From: Kangiellaceae bacterium
Lineage (GTDB): Bacteria > Pseudomonadota > Gammaproteobacteria > Enterobacterales > Kangiellaceae
Assembly: GCA_026196875.1 (NCBI GenBank)
Contig: JAPHTP010000061.1
Location: forward strand, 54,056 to 118,055
Direction of reading: 5' to 3'
DNA: 64,000 nt
Positions 37,024-46,867 of the stretch are shown here, piece after piece. The notes below the pieces were generated by a model that searched no databases, was not told where the DNA came from, and saw only the letters and a program-made list of their open reading frames with translations. Positions within the stretch are counted from its first letter, which is position 1. The number at the start of each line of letters is the position of its first letter. Both the position numbers and the translations under genes were made by a program.

Positions 37024-38061
37024 TTATTTATTTTGCAGCTCTTTTATTTGTTTTTGTAACTGCTTCATTTGTTTCGCCATATCATCTAACTGTCTGAATC
37101 TAGCCACATTTTTTCGCCAAGCCTTATTATCTTGCATACCAGTTCCTGAAGAAAATACACCGGCCTCTTTGTTAGAACGATTTATTACGCTGCAAGCGGT
37201 GACGTGTGTTCCCGGAGCAATTTCCAGGTGGCCTAATATAGTCGAACGACCGCTAAAAGTGCAAAAATCTCCGACTTTCGTGCTCCCCGCTACCCCTGCA
37301 TAAGCGGCCATTGCTACATGTTTTCCCAACACTACATTGTGGGCAATATGGCAAAAATTATCGAGTTTTACGCCATCCCCAAGAATCGTGTCGTTAAGTG
37401 CCCCTCGATCTACGCAAGTATTTGCGCCTAGCTCAACATTATCACCAATAATAACTCGGCCCATTTGAGGAATTTTTACCCATTCACCTTTTTCGTTTGC
37501 AAATCCAAATCCATCAGCGCCTATTACGGCACCAGCATGAATTAAACAGCTCTTACCTACCTGCACATTATGATAAATACTAACGTTAGAAAATATTCGA
37601 GTTCCCTGACCTATGGTTGTACCCTTACCAACTACAACATTTGGTCCTAAGATCACGTTCTGCTCTATAACAACATCATCTTCGATCACACAACCAGGAG
37701 AAATACAAACATCCTCTGCTATTTTCGCACTTATTGCGATTGAGGCCGTTCTGTTGATTTCAAGTTCTGGCACTGGTGTCGTATCCAACAACTGGGCAAC
37801 TTTGGCGAAACCCAAATAAGGATCGTCGAGGACAATACAATTACCGTTATACCCACTTGCGTCGTCTTCGCACAATAGGACACACCCAGCCTGGCTAGAA
37901 TCGAGTTGAGCTTTAAATTTAGAACTTGTTAGAAATGATATTTGGTGTGAGCTGGCTTGATCTAAGGGGGCAATAGAGGAAATGGAATGTTCTCCATTTC
38001 CTCTATATGAAGCCTTTAAATAGGCTGCTAAATCAGAAACTGAGTAAAGTACTTTACTCAA
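37024..38061 (-). CDS. lpxD: LpxD, UDP-3-O-acylglucosamine N-acyltransferase
   Basis: The 345-residue protein has the N-terminal uridine-binding domain (ISSIAPLDQASSHQISFL), a hexapeptide beta-helix (e.g. GADGFGFANEKGEWVKIPQ with the LpxD signature), catalytic His in FCHIAHNVVLG, and a C-terminal coiled helix. I place the start at TTG 38061, four bases after the skp stop; this gives the family length, while the open frame extends 69 bases into skp. The start and first codons lie in a 20-base perfect palindrome, with a 14-bp hairpin 34 bases further on, which may limit translation unless coupled to skp. Confidence 0.92.
   Translation of the reverse strand: MSKVLYSVSDLAAYLKASYRGNGEHSISSIAPLDQASSHQISFLTSSKFKAQLDSSQAGCVLLCEDDASGYNGNCIVLDDPYLGFAKVAQLLDTTPVPELEINRTASIAISAKIAEDVCISPGCVIEDDVVIEQNVILGPNVVVGKGTTIGQGTRIFSNVSIYHNVQVGKSCLIHAGAVIGADGFGFANEKGEWVKIPQMGRVIIGDNVELGANTCVDRGALNDTILGDGVKLDNFCHIAHNVVLGKHVAMAAYAGVAGSTKVGDFCTFSGRSTILGHLEIAPGTHVTACSVINRSNKEAGVFSSGTGMQDNKAWRKNVARFRQLDDMAKQMKQLQKQIKELQNK
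37973..38006 (-). repeat. 14-bp perfect hairpin inside lpxD 5' coding region
   Basis: ATAGAGGAAATGGA (37973-37986) and TCCATTTCCTCTAT (37993-38006) are perfect inverted copies with a 6-base loop, within about codons 19-30 of lpxD. Such a stable stem in early coding sequence is unusual and could slow initiation or expose an RNase site. Confidence 0.8.
38041..38060. repeat. 20-bp perfect palindrome over the lpxD start
   Basis: TGAGTAAAGTACTTTACTCA equals its own reverse complement. It covers two bases of the TTG start and the first six codons of lpxD. It could be a protein-binding operator or an RNA element; as RNA it would have little loop, so a DNA site is equally plausible. Confidence 0.8.
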
Positions 38062-38065
38062 AATA

Positions 38066-38572
38066 TTATCCCGCAGGGTTGCTGATGATCGCGATAACTT
38101 TATCTGTAATATTTGCCGCATCAGTTGCATGTAATGCAGCTTCAGCTCTTAAAATTAAGTCAAATTTCTCATCTGCCGCAACTTTCTTAACTGCTTGGAT
38201 AACTTTGATTTGAATTTTTTGAAGTTCTTGTTTCTGGGCAATAGACAAATCTTCATCAAGAAAAGCCTTTTTCAATTTAAACTCTGAATCCAAGGACTGT
38301 AGCTGACGAGTTATTTCAACTTTTTGCGCCATGGTCATAGTCATCTCATCACGCTTCATTTTATCTTGGATTTCTTTACCTTGTTTTTGCAACGCAATTA
38401 AAGCATCTTGTTTTTCTTTAAATTGCTTCTGAATCTTTTCATTAATTGTCTGTCTTTGCGGCGATTTAGCCAACACAGCTTGCATATCGACAACACCAAT
38501 CTTTAAATCAGCAGCAGTTACCGATGCACTACCCAAAATCATCGCTGTTGCAATTAATAATCTTTTTAACAT
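38066..38572 (-). CDS. skp: Skp/OmpH periplasmic chaperone
   Basis: A 168-residue protein starting at ATG 38572, with AGGTG six bases upstream (a GTG just before it is the other option). It has a signal peptide ending SVTAA, then DLKIGVVDMQAVLAKSPQ, and a long charged helical hairpin (residues about 45-115), the tentacle of the trimeric chaperone. It carries unfolded outer membrane proteins to the BAM complex and, as usual, lies between bamA and lpxD. Confidence 0.95.
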   Translation of the reverse strand: MLKRLLIATAMILGSASVTAADLKIGVVDMQAVLAKSPQRQTINEKIQKQFKEKQDALIALQKQGKEIQDKMKRDEMTMTMAQKVEITRQLQSLDSEFKLKKAFLDEDLSIAQKQELQKIQIKVIQAVKKVAADEKFDLILRAEAALHATDAANITDKVIAIISNPAG

Positions 38573-38662
38573 CACTTACACCTTTTAATTAATTTTTGTT
38601 CAATTCTTTAAATATTAACTCTTTAAATACAAATCTATAAATACTAACTCGGAGAGTTTTAC

Positions 38663-41164
38663 TTAGAAGGTCTGTCCCACATTGAAAGAGAAAGTCTCCG
38701 TCTCATCATTATCTTCATATTTTATAGGAGTCGACAAACTAATAGTCAACGGCCCCATAGGTGATAACCATTGTAACGAAAATCCAGCGGACATTCGATA
38801 AGTTCCTGGTTCAGAATACTCTGGCACCTTAGCAAACTCTTCTGCTGCTAGATCGCTAAACCTGTCACGATTGAAGTCAGTATCCCATAGATTCCCCGCA
38901 TCAATAAAGAAGCTTGTTCTGAGCGAATTATTATCTTCCGCAAAAGGTACAGGGAATATCAGCTCCAATGTACCTAAAACTCGAGCATTACCGCCTTGAG
39001 AACGACGATTTATAATCAACGTATCGTACTCAGGTGGCAAAGGAATGTCTGCACCAATTGTTCCATCAGGATTTACGATACCACCAGTATATTGGGTGAC
39101 CCGGTCAAGTAACCTTGGACCAATAGTGTTAGTATCAAACCCTCTAAGAGTCCCCGAACCCCCAGCGTTAAAGTTCTCAAAATATGGGAGTCTGGAGGTA
39201 TCTCCATATCCATCGCCGTATGAAGCTCTAAACGATGTCATAAAAGTCCACCTAGGCGCTATCGGTATATAATGCCTAATTTGGTAATCTAACTTATAAA
39301 ACTCTAAATCACTCCCAGGAACGGTAGCGTTAAGCGATAGTGACTGGCTTGTTCCACGATCAGGGAATATCCCTCGGTTAAGCGTATTTCTGGTCCAGGA
39401 AGTAGTGAAACGAAATAGCTCGTAATCGAAGTTTGGATCTTGCCTAACATCTCTGTCATTTTCTTCAAAAAAGTCGATAACTTGTTGCGACTGAGTGCCT
39501 TGCGCCTTAAGTAAGTTATCAGAGTACCCCAGCCCAAAATTCAATCTAGTCACTTCGTTCACTGGGTAACCTACATTGAAATCGATACCTTTAGAATCAA
39601 GTAAGCCGTAAGGCAGATTTACTGAACCATAATCGGTCTCACGTAAAAATAAACCAGCTCCGGCACTAACCGCGTCGATAGTAAAATAAGGGTCAAAATA
39701 ATCGACGCTGTAACTTTCAATGTAATCACTTTTGTTGATTGCAAATTGAATGCGTTTACCCGAGCCTAAGAAATTATTATGACTAACATTAGCATTCAGC
39801 GATAAACCAAATCTATCACTGTAACCTACGCCACCGGTTATGGTCCCCGCAGAGCGCTCTTTAACTTCATAGTTAACGTCAACTCGATCATCTTTCTCTT
39901 CGACTTTTGGCGTTTCGACCTCAACTTCTTCAAGATAAGTTAAGCGTTGTAGTCTGATTTTGGAGCGCTCAACGCTTCGCGTCGACAAAGCACTGCCTTC
40001 CATTAAGCGAACTTCACGCCTCAATACCTCGTCATTAGTCGACTCATTTCCAGCGAAGCTAATTCGGTTAACATAAACTTTTTTGCCAGGATCGATAAAG
40101 AGGGTTAAGTCAACTTTATTTTCTTCTTCGTTAATATTAGGAACAGTAACAACCTTGGCAAAAGCGTAACCAAAATATCCAAGATTTTCTTTAATTTGTT
40201 CTTCTGCAAAAGATACCGCTGCAGCTGAATAAGTATCTCCTTTAGTTAAAGGCATAATGGCTTTTAACTGCTCTTTAGTTAATATAAGTTCGCCGGAGAA
40301 TACTATCTTATCGACTTTAAACTTCTCTCCTTCATCTACATTAATTGTAACGTAAATACCTTTTCGGTCCGGAGAAATAGAAACCTGAGTGGAAGAGTTG
40401 TTATAGGTTAGATAACCACGATCAAGATAGAAAGATCTCAACGTCTCTAGATCACCACTCAACTTTTCGCGCGAGTATTGATTATCACCAGTGAAAGTGG
40501 ATAACCAGCCTCCTTCCGATAGTTCGAACTGATCGAGCAGCTCTTCATCAGGAAACAAATCATTTCCGACGATATTTATACTTTTAATTTCAGCCGGTTC
40601 GCCTTCATTAACAATAAACTTTACATACACTCGATTTCTCGACTGCTTGATAACTTTATCTTCAATTTTGATCGAGTATTTGCCGTGTGCAAAATACTGT
40701 TCTTCAATGCCGATCTTGATGCTTTTTATTGCTGAGGGGTCAAAAACTTCCCCTTTTGCAAACCCGGAACGACGCATAGCATCGAGAATCTGCTCACTTT
40801 CAATGTCAGAATTACCTTCAATTGAAATATCAGAGATAGTAGACCTTTCTTTAAGGTCAATAATGAGCTTCTCACCTTCCCTAAACAAACGTACGTCTTC
40901 AAAACTATTTGAGCCGTATATTGTTCTGATGATGGTCGGTACACGTGCAGGAGACAAGGTTTCTCCAACTTGTAACGGGAGCAGGTTAAAGAAAGTACCT
41001 AACTCCATACGTTGCAATCCGAGTACTTCAATATCATTTACTACAAAGGTGTTCTCGTCTTGCCTTTCAGCAGCGTATGTTACCGGTGCACTAAAAGTTG
41101 ACGCCCCTAGCGCGGCTACCGCAAAAATCGTATGAGAGATTTTGGACTTAAACTTGTACTTCAT
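38663..41164 (-). CDS. bamA: BamA, outer membrane protein assembly factor
   Basis: An 833-residue Omp85 protein: a signal peptide ending PVTYAA, five POTRA domains (residues about 40-440), and a 16-stranded barrel with the conserved loop-6 motif VLGTLE and a C-terminal strand ending SFNVGQTF with terminal Phe. It is the essential core that folds beta-barrels into the outer membrane. It is flanked by rseP upstream and skp downstream, the standard order. Confidence 0.97.
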   Translation of the reverse strand: MKYKFKSKISHTIFAVAALGASTFSAPVTYAAERQDENTFVVNDIEVLGLQRMELGTFFNLLPLQVGETLSPARVPTIIRTIYGSNSFEDVRLFREGEKLIIDLKERSTISDISIEGNSDIESEQILDAMRRSGFAKGEVFDPSAIKSIKIGIEEQYFAHGKYSIKIEDKVIKQSRNRVYVKFIVNEGEPAEIKSINIVGNDLFPDEELLDQFELSEGGWLSTFTGDNQYSREKLSGDLETLRSFYLDRGYLTYNNSSTQVSISPDRKGIYVTINVDEGEKFKVDKIVFSGELILTKEQLKAIMPLTKGDTYSAAAVSFAEEQIKENLGYFGYAFAKVVTVPNINEEENKVDLTLFIDPGKKVYVNRISFAGNESTNDEVLRREVRLMEGSALSTRSVERSKIRLQRLTYLEEVEVETPKVEEKDDRVDVNYEVKERSAGTITGGVGYSDRFGLSLNANVSHNNFLGSGKRIQFAINKSDYIESYSVDYFDPYFTIDAVSAGAGLFLRETDYGSVNLPYGLLDSKGIDFNVGYPVNEVTRLNFGLGYSDNLLKAQGTQSQQVIDFFEENDRDVRQDPNFDYELFRFTTSWTRNTLNRGIFPDRGTSQSLSLNATVPGSDLEFYKLDYQIRHYIPIAPRWTFMTSFRASYGDGYGDTSRLPYFENFNAGGSGTLRGFDTNTIGPRLLDRVTQYTGGIVNPDGTIGADIPLPPEYDTLIINRRSQGGNARVLGTLELIFPVPFAEDNNSLRTSFFIDAGNLWDTDFNRDRFSDLAAEEFAKVPEYSEPGTYRMSAGFSLQWLSPMGPLTISLSTPIKYEDNDETETFSFNVGQTF

Positions 41165-41207
41165 AATTCCCTAAATTGTTATTTGCGCTCTAAATACGCT
41201 GAATTTA

Positions 41208-42572
41208 TTAAAACTGACGAGAAATATCGTTAAATATAGCGATAGCCATCATCATAAATACCAGTAGCACTCCAACTTGCAACCCCATTTCCTGAACTTT
41301 TTCAGATAACGGCTTTCCTTTTATCGCCTCGATGGAGAAAAACAACAAATGACCTCCATCAAGCAGTGGAATCGGCAAAAGGTTAATAAAACCAAGATTC
41401 ACACTTATCATCGCTATAAAGCTGATGAAATATACCAGTCCGCTTCGAGCAGTTCCACCCGCGCCTTCAGCAATTGCGATCGGTCCACTTAAACTCTTGG
41501 GTGAAATATCACCGGTTAAGAGCTTTTTGAACAGCTCAGCACTCAGAGTAATCATTTTAGCCGTCTTATCAACCGCTAAACTAAATGACTCACCGACCCC
41601 ACCTATGCGAGTAGAATAGTACTTATCTGCGTCTATTTGGGGCCTATATGGACTAACGCCAAGAAAGCCAACTTCTTCTCCATCCGGCTTGTGAGAACCT
41701 ATGACCACAGAAACAGACTTCAGTTCATCGTTTCTTTCAATTTCTATGGTTACTTGTTTGTTTTTATCACGTCTTATTAATTCGACTAAATCAATCCAAT
41801 TTGTAACCTTAGTTCCTTGATAACTCTTGATTAAATCGTCAGGCATCAGACCTGACTTACTAGCAGGAGTTCCCTCCGTCACTTCCCTTATCTTTGGTTC
41901 AATAATTATGTCTTCAGTGCTATGTCTGATACCAAGAGACCCCAAAATATCAGGTTTGTCAGAGTCTACCGTCCAATTGGAAAGTTCCAATTTTAGAATC
42001 TGGGTTTGAGTATACCCAGGTTTTCTGACTTCTAACGCCAAATTTGACTTCTCTCCTAAACGACGGGCAAGTGATTCCACCACATCTTGCATCAAAATAA
42101 CGCCTTCTCCATCAACCGAAACAATTTCATCTTTCTCAGCTAAACCGGCTTGGCCTGCAATAGATGTTGGTTCAATAGCACCTACAATAGTATTTCGATC
42201 AGTAATCCCCATTAGGAATACGAGCCAATACAGAAATATTGCTAGTAAAAAATTAGCGATTGGACCCGCAGCTACAATTGCGAATCTGACCCATACCGGC
42301 TTGCGGTTAAACGCTTGATCGAGGTCTTTTTCAGACACTTCTCCTTCCCGCTCGTCCAGCATCTTCACATAACCGCCGAGAGGAATTGCCGCTATCCGAT
42401 AGCAGACTCCATCCTTAGCCGTTTTTTGCCAAATTGATTTGCCAAACCCCACAGAAAAAGTAAGCACTTTGACGCCAAGTTTTCTGGCAACCCAAAAATG
42501 CCCCCACTCGTGAAAAGTTACTAGAATTCCCAAAGCAATAATAAAGTAAAAAATATTCGACAGTACTTCCAT
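41208..42572 (-). CDS. rseP: RseP, site-2 intramembrane protease
   Basis: A 454-residue inner-membrane zinc metalloprotease. The HEWGH zinc motif lies at residues 21-25 in the first membrane helix, there are two PDZ domains in the periplasmic centre, and the second catalytic motif is NLLPIPLLDGGH near the C-terminus. It cleaves RseA to release sigma-E and clears signal peptide remnants. I chose ATG 42572, just past the dxr stop; an ATG four codons upstream overlaps dxr. It precedes bamA. Confidence 0.96.
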   Translation of the reverse strand: MEVLSNIFYFIIALGILVTFHEWGHFWVARKLGVKVLTFSVGFGKSIWQKTAKDGVCYRIAAIPLGGYVKMLDEREGEVSEKDLDQAFNRKPVWVRFAIVAAGPIANFLLAIFLYWLVFLMGITDRNTIVGAIEPTSIAGQAGLAEKDEIVSVDGEGVILMQDVVESLARRLGEKSNLALEVRKPGYTQTQILKLELSNWTVDSDKPDILGSLGIRHSTEDIIIEPKIREVTEGTPASKSGLMPDDLIKSYQGTKVTNWIDLVELIRRDKNKQVTIEIERNDELKSVSVVIGSHKPDGEEVGFLGVSPYRPQIDADKYYSTRIGGVGESFSLAVDKTAKMITLSAELFKKLLTGDISPKSLSGPIAIAEGAGGTARSGLVYFISFIAMISVNLGFINLLPIPLLDGGHLLFFSIEAIKGKPLSEKVQEMGLQVGVLLVFMMMAIAIFNDISRQF

Positions 42573-42573
42573 G

Positions 42574-43761
42574 CTAGTGAACATCCTTGTTGATGATACT
42601 TTGAGCTACAGCTCTGGCACTTTGGTCAGCTTGTAAAACCTGCTCAATTGTTTGAGGAGAGAATATTTCGCTACTTTTTAAAGTCAACTCAATTACTTCA
42701 GAGATCTGAGTAAACTGTATTTCTCTTTTTAAAAATGCTTCCACTGCGACTTCATTGGCGGCGTTAACAACACAAGGTGCACTACCTCCTCTGTTTAGCG
42801 CTTGCTGAGCCAACTTCAAGCAAGGAAACCTTTCATAATCTGGAGCCTCGAAAGTCAAATTGGACATTTGGTAGAAATCAAGCGGCTCGACACCAGCGTC
42901 AATTCTCTCAGGCCAAGCAAGAGTGTGTGCTATAGGAGTTCTCATATCTGGCCGCCCCATTTGTGCCAAAACCGAACCATCATGGTAAGAAACCATCGAA
43001 TGCACAATACTTTGTGGATGCACTACGATATCGATTTTGTTGATATCTGTTTCGAACAAAAAGCAAGCCTCAATTAACTCGAGCCCTTTATTCATCATGG
43101 TTGCTGAATCAACAGAAATTTTCTTTCCCATATCCCAGTTAGGATGTGCGCAAGCTTGTTCTGGGGTCACAGTTTGTAAATCTTGCAAAGGAATAGTTCT
43201 AAAAGGCCCACCAGATCCTGTTAACAATATTTTATGGACACCTTGGAGCAAGTTTTCTTGGCCTAACCCAGCGCCGTGTAAGCATTGAAAAATTGCATTG
43301 TGCTCACTATCTACTGGCAACAAAGTTGCACCGTATTGCTTTACCGCTTCGGTAAAGATATTTCCCGACATTACCAGCGCTTCTTTATTTGCTAACAAGA
43401 CTTTACAACCTTGTTTAACGGCTGTAAGCGTGGGTAACAGACCCGCGGCGCCAACAATAGCGGCGACAACGGTGTTTAGCCCGGGATAATTCGCCGCTTC
43501 ATTAAGCGCTTCGCTTCCAGTTTCGACTTCAATATCTAGTTCGCATTCAGTTAGTTGCGTTTTTAAAGTTTTGCCCGCAGTTTCATCGACTAAAACTACT
43601 AGCTTTGGATTAAACCTCTTACATTGCTCTAACAGCAGCTCGTGATTGGAGTGAGCAGTTAAGACCTCGACTGAGTACTTTTGAGAATTTCTCTCAATGA
43701 CATCCAGCGTGCTGGTGCCGATAGAGCCAGTCGAACCTAAAATACAAACAGACTCTCTCAT
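42574..43761 (-). CDS. dxr: DXP reductoisomerase (MEP pathway)
   Basis: A 395-residue enzyme with the NADPH motif ILGSTGSIGTSTLDV at the N-terminus, LLANKEALVMSG, and the metal/substrate block VDSEHNAIFQCL. It converts 1-deoxyxylulose 5-phosphate to MEP, supplying isoprenoids, including the undecaprenyl chain made by UppS encoded in the same run. The ATG at 43761 overlaps the cdsA stop by one base, so translation is coupled. Confidence 0.96.
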   Translation of the reverse strand: MRESVCILGSTGSIGTSTLDVIERNSQKYSVEVLTAHSNHELLLEQCKRFNPKLVVLVDETAGKTLKTQLTECELDIEVETGSEALNEAANYPGLNTVVAAIVGAAGLLPTLTAVKQGCKVLLANKEALVMSGNIFTEAVKQYGATLLPVDSEHNAIFQCLHGAGLGQENLLQGVHKILLTGSGGPFRTIPLQDLQTVTPEQACAHPNWDMGKKISVDSATMMNKGLELIEACFLFETDINKIDIVVHPQSIVHSMVSYHDGSVLAQMGRPDMRTPIAHTLAWPERIDAGVEPLDFYQMSNLTFEAPDYERFPCLKLAQQALNRGGSAPCVVNAANEVAVEAFLKREIQFTQISEVIELTLKSSEIFSPQTIEQVLQADQSARAVAQSIINKDVH

Positions 43762-44639
43762 CAAAACCACCCAAAATAGGTGAAGCTTAAGAAGAAAATA
43801 GGCGCGACGGCAATTGTGCTATCCAGTCTATCTAAAAAGCCGCCATGTCCCGGCAGTAAATTACCAGAATCTTTAATATTGGCCACGCGTTTCATTGCGC
43901 TTTCAAAAAGATCTCCCACCACAGAAATGCCTGCAAGACATAACAAAACACTGGTATAGAGCAACGGCTCACCAATTTCAAAACCTAAAATTAATGCACC
44001 AGCCCAACCAACTAAAACACTTAGTAATAGACCTCCAATCACACCTTCCCAAGTCTTATTCGGACTAACCACGGGAGCAAGTTTAGTTTTTCCAAATGCC
44101 TTACCACTAAAATAGGCTCCGGTATCTGCCGCCCAGATAAGTAAAAACATGAATAAAACTAAGCCTCCGCCACGATGAAAATCAACGAGGTAACCGGTTT
44201 TACGAATGCTAATTAAAGCAACAAATAATGCCGGTAAAAGAAGGATCCCTAAAACTCCGATAGCCCAAGAGTTGGCCCACCATTTGGGCAATGTTGAATA
44301 GGTAAAAACGATAAAAATAGATATGAAGACCGCAATAATTCCAGCAACCAAAACCAGCATAGGTAAATCCCAAGCCAATGCATTCGGCCAACTCAATGAA
44401 GGCCAAAACTTGAAATCTCCCGTTTGTTGCCAAATCAGGAAGTTGAGTCCAGATATCAAGATAGCGTAAAAAGCAGTTAGGGTAATAGTCTTAACGCCGG
44501 TCAATCGAGCCCACTCAATAGCCACCATAAACACTATGATACCTATCGCAATTGAAAAGAAATTTAAAGGCACAAAGAAAAATAGTAGGATGACTACTGG
44601 AAGAAGTACTAATGCTGTTGTTATTCGTTGTTTTAACAT
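43761..44639 (-). CDS. cdsA: CdsA, phosphatidate cytidylyltransferase
   Basis: A 292-residue polytopic membrane enzyme with the full CDS signature near the C-terminus (SAMKRVANIKDSG, then PGHGGFLDRLD). It makes CDP-diacylglycerol from phosphatidic acid and CTP at the inner membrane, the branch point of phospholipid synthesis. It lies between uppS and dxr, as in most Gammaproteobacteria. Confidence 0.95.
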   Translation of the reverse strand: MLKQRITTALVLLPVVILLFFFVPLNFFSIAIGIIVFMVAIEWARLTGVKTITLTAFYAILISGLNFLIWQQTGDFKFWPSLSWPNALAWDLPMLVLVAGIIAVFISIFIVFTYSTLPKWWANSWAIGVLGILLLPALFVALISIRKTGYLVDFHRGGGLVLFMFLLIWAADTGAYFSGKAFGKTKLAPVVSPNKTWEGVIGGLLLSVLVGWAGALILGFEIGEPLLYTSVLLCLAGISVVGDLFESAMKRVANIKDSGNLLPGHGGFLDRLDSTIAVAPIFFLSFTYFGWF

Positions 44640-44687
44640 AAGTATTGTTTGCCTTAATCTAAAATCCCTATTCTTAGTTAACGTCTC

Positions 44688-45404
44688 TTATTTAGCGTCA
44701 ACCTGTTCCCCGGTCTTGCCAAATCGACGTTGTCTTGAAGAGTAAGACTCAACAGCCTTTTCGAATTCTGCCTGGCCAAAATCAGGCCAGAGAACATCAG
44801 TAAAAAATAGTTCAGCATATGCGGCTTGCCAGATAAGAAAATTACTTATTCTTGTTTCCCCGCCGGTTCGAATTAACAAGTCTAGATTGGGAAGTTGACT
44901 AGTCGAAAGGTTCGCCTCCAGCTCAGCTTCGGTGATCGCTTTTTTACCCTGATGTTCGGTGATAAACTGATTTACAGAGTTAACAATATCCCATCTTCCG
45001 CCATAGTTGGCAGCCACATTTAACCGTAGCTTATCATTATTTGCTGTGAGTTCTTCTGCTTCAGCGATACTTTGCTGTAACTTTTTGTTAAAGGCGGTTG
45101 TGTCACCTAAAAACCTTAGACGGACTCCATGCTTATTAAGCATTTTCACTTCTCTTTTTAGGGCCACTACAAATAATTCCATAAGGAAGGAAACTTCCTC
45201 TTCTGGCCTTTGCCAATTCTCGCTACTAAACGCAAATAGCGTGAGCGACTCTACGCCTAACTTTCCCGCTATTTCAACCGTTTCTCTAGCCTTCTCAACA
45301 CCAACTTTGTGCCCGCTTGTTCGCTTTTTTCCACGAGCCTGGGCCCATCGCCCATTTCCATCCATGATAATAGCTACGTGTTGAGGAATACTTCTTTCAG
45401 TCAT
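44688..45404 (-). CDS. uppS: Undecaprenyl diphosphate synthase
   Basis: A 238-residue cis-prenyltransferase. The N-terminal block VAIIMDGNGRWAQ contains catalytic Asp15. Further motifs are LTLFAFSSENWQRP and, near the end, LLIRTGGETRISNFLIWQAAYAELFF. It extends FPP to the C55 carrier lipid for cell wall and LPS synthesis. It is followed by cdsA and preceded by frr. Confidence 0.96.
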   Translation of the reverse strand: MTERSIPQHVAIIMDGNGRWAQARGKKRTSGHKVGVEKARETVEIAGKLGVESLTLFAFSSENWQRPEEEVSFLMELFVVALKREVKMLNKHGVRLRFLGDTTAFNKKLQQSIAEAEELTANNDKLRLNVAANYGGRWDIVNSVNQFITEHQGKKAITEAELEANLSTSQLPNLDLLIRTGGETRISNFLIWQAAYAELFFTDVLWPDFGQAEFEKAVESYSSRQRRFGKTGEQVDAK

Positions 45405-45456
45405 CTTGAGTTAGAGCTTTCTTTTATAAAATTAATCAACTTTCTAGATACAACTA

Positions 45457-45485
45457 CGCCGTGTTACCCAAAAAGCAACACGGCG
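45457..45485 (-). other. Hairpin between frr and uppS
   Basis: Perfect 9-base arms CGCCGTGTT and AACACGGCG around an 11-base loop, 26 bases past the frr stop on the minus strand. There is no T-run after it, so it is more likely an RNA-stability or attenuation element than a full terminator. Confidence 0.55.
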
Positions 45486-45510
45486 CGGTTATTTATATTT
45501 TCAATACGAG

Positions 45511-46068
45511 TTATACTTCCATTAACTCTTTTTCTTTTTCCGCAACCAACTCATCAACTTTTTTAACATGCGCGTCGGTTAGTTTTTGGACCTCGTCTTG
45601 GGCTCTGCGCTCTTCATCTTCACTGATTTCTTTTTCTTTTTCTAAATCTTTTAAAGTAGAGTTCGCATCACGCCTGATATTTCGGATCGCAACTTTAGTG
45701 CCTTCAGCTTCGTTACCCACAACTTTGATAAGATCTTTACGTCTTTCTTCAGTTAAAGGAGGCAAAGGCAACCTGATTAAATTACCTGCAGTATTTGGTG
45801 TTATGCCTATATCAGACTCCATGATTGCTTTTTCAATCGGCTGAATCATAGTTTTTTCGAATGGTTGAACGGTAAGTGTTCTTGAGTCTTGTACCGACAC
45901 ATTTGCGGCTTGATTTAATGGGGTGTCAACACCGTAATAAGAAACAGTGAGATGGTCCAACAAACTTGGATGCGCGCGACCTGTACGGATCTTTTGAAGC
46001 GCGAGTTTGAACGATTCGATACTCTTGTCCATGCGAGTATTTGCATCTTGTTTTATATCGTTAATCAC
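45511..46068 (-). CDS. frr: Ribosome recycling factor
   Basis: Starting at GTG 46068, preceded by GGAG eight bases upstream, the protein is 185 residues, exactly the E. coli length, beginning with [15 protein letters not shown] in register with the family. It contains [13 protein letters not shown] and VPLPP-like [15 protein letters not shown]. An upstream ATG (46101) would add 11 unusual residues. It splits post-termination ribosomes together with EF-G. Its order after pyrH is conserved. Confidence 0.95.
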   Translation of the reverse strand: MINDIKQDANTRMDKSIESFKLALQKIRTGRAHPSLLDHLTVSYYGVDTPLNQAANVSVQDSRTLTVQPFEKTMIQPIEKAIMESDIGITPNTAGNLIRLPLPPLTEERRKDLIKVVGNEAEGTKVAIRNIRRDANSTLKDLEKEKEISEDEERRAQDEVQKLTDAHVKKVDELVAEKEKELMEV

Positions 46069-46130
46069 CTTATCTACTCCATCTTTATTTATTATGTTCA
46101 AGACTATATTTCAATCAATCAGATTGAATT

Positions 46131-46862
46131 TTAATCACAAGTAATAAGCGTACCAACATTACCATGAAGAACAGCATTAATTAGCGCACCAGGGCTCTGC
46201 ATATTGAATACTCTTATTGCTTTATCATGGTCACGAGCGAGACAAAAAGCAGTTAAATCCATTACCCCTAGTTGTTTTTGTAAAGCTTCATTATAAGTGA
46301 GACGCTCATACTTAACAGCTTCTGGATCTTTGTTCGGATCTGCCGAATAAACACCGTCCACTTTAGTCGCTTTTAAAATTACGTCAGCATCAATTTCGAT
46401 ACCGCGTAAGCAAGCGGCAGTATCAGTGGTAAAGAATGGATTACCAGTTCCTGCGGTAAAGATTACCACCTGACCTGTCTTCATAAATCTCAATGCCGCG
46501 CGGCGATCGTAATCTTCACAAACACCGGTAAGCGATACCGCAGACATTACTCGGGTACCTACTCTTATACGCTCTAGAGCGTCTTGCATTGCTAAAGAAT
46601 TCATAACCGTAGCCAACATGCCCATATGGTCACCTGCTACGCGATTCATTCCTGCTCTAGCCAATTTCTCCCCTCGAAACAGATTACCGCCACCGATCAC
46701 TACACCAACCTGAATATCTTGGTCAACGAGTTCCTTTATCTCGGCGGCGATCCTGTCGAGCACAGAAGGATCAATACCAAACGGCTCTACACCTACCAAG
46801 GCTTCACCACTCAATTTAAGTAGTATTCTTTTCCTGTTTTTTAAAGGTGCAGAACTCGGCAT
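46131..46862 (-). CDS. pyrH: UMP kinase
   Basis: A 243-residue hexameric amino-acid-kinase-fold enzyme: [12 protein letters not shown] at the N-terminus, [12 protein letters not shown], and [16 protein letters not shown] near the nucleotide-binding site. It phosphorylates UMP to UDP and is normally activated by GTP and inhibited by UTP. It begins five bases after the tsf stop, consistent with one rpsB-tsf-pyrH-frr transcript. Confidence 0.97.
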   Translation of the reverse strand: MPSSAPLKNRKRILLKLSGEALVGVEPFGIDPSVLDRIAAEIKELVDQDIQVGVVIGGGNLFRGEKLARAGMNRVAGDHMGMLATVMNSLAMQDALERIRVGTRVMSAVSLTGVCEDYDRRAALRFMKTGQVVIFTAGTGNPFFTTDTAACLRGIEIDADVILKATKVDGVYSADPNKDPEAVKYERLTYNEALQKQLGVMDLTAFCLARDHDKAIRVFNMQSPGALINAVLHGNVGTLITCD

Positions 46863-46867
46863 GGTTA

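Noticed and set aside
40647..41135. A 162-codon plus-strand open frame
   Set aside because: Antisense to the POTRA-coding part of bamA, with no domain features; a shadow frame.
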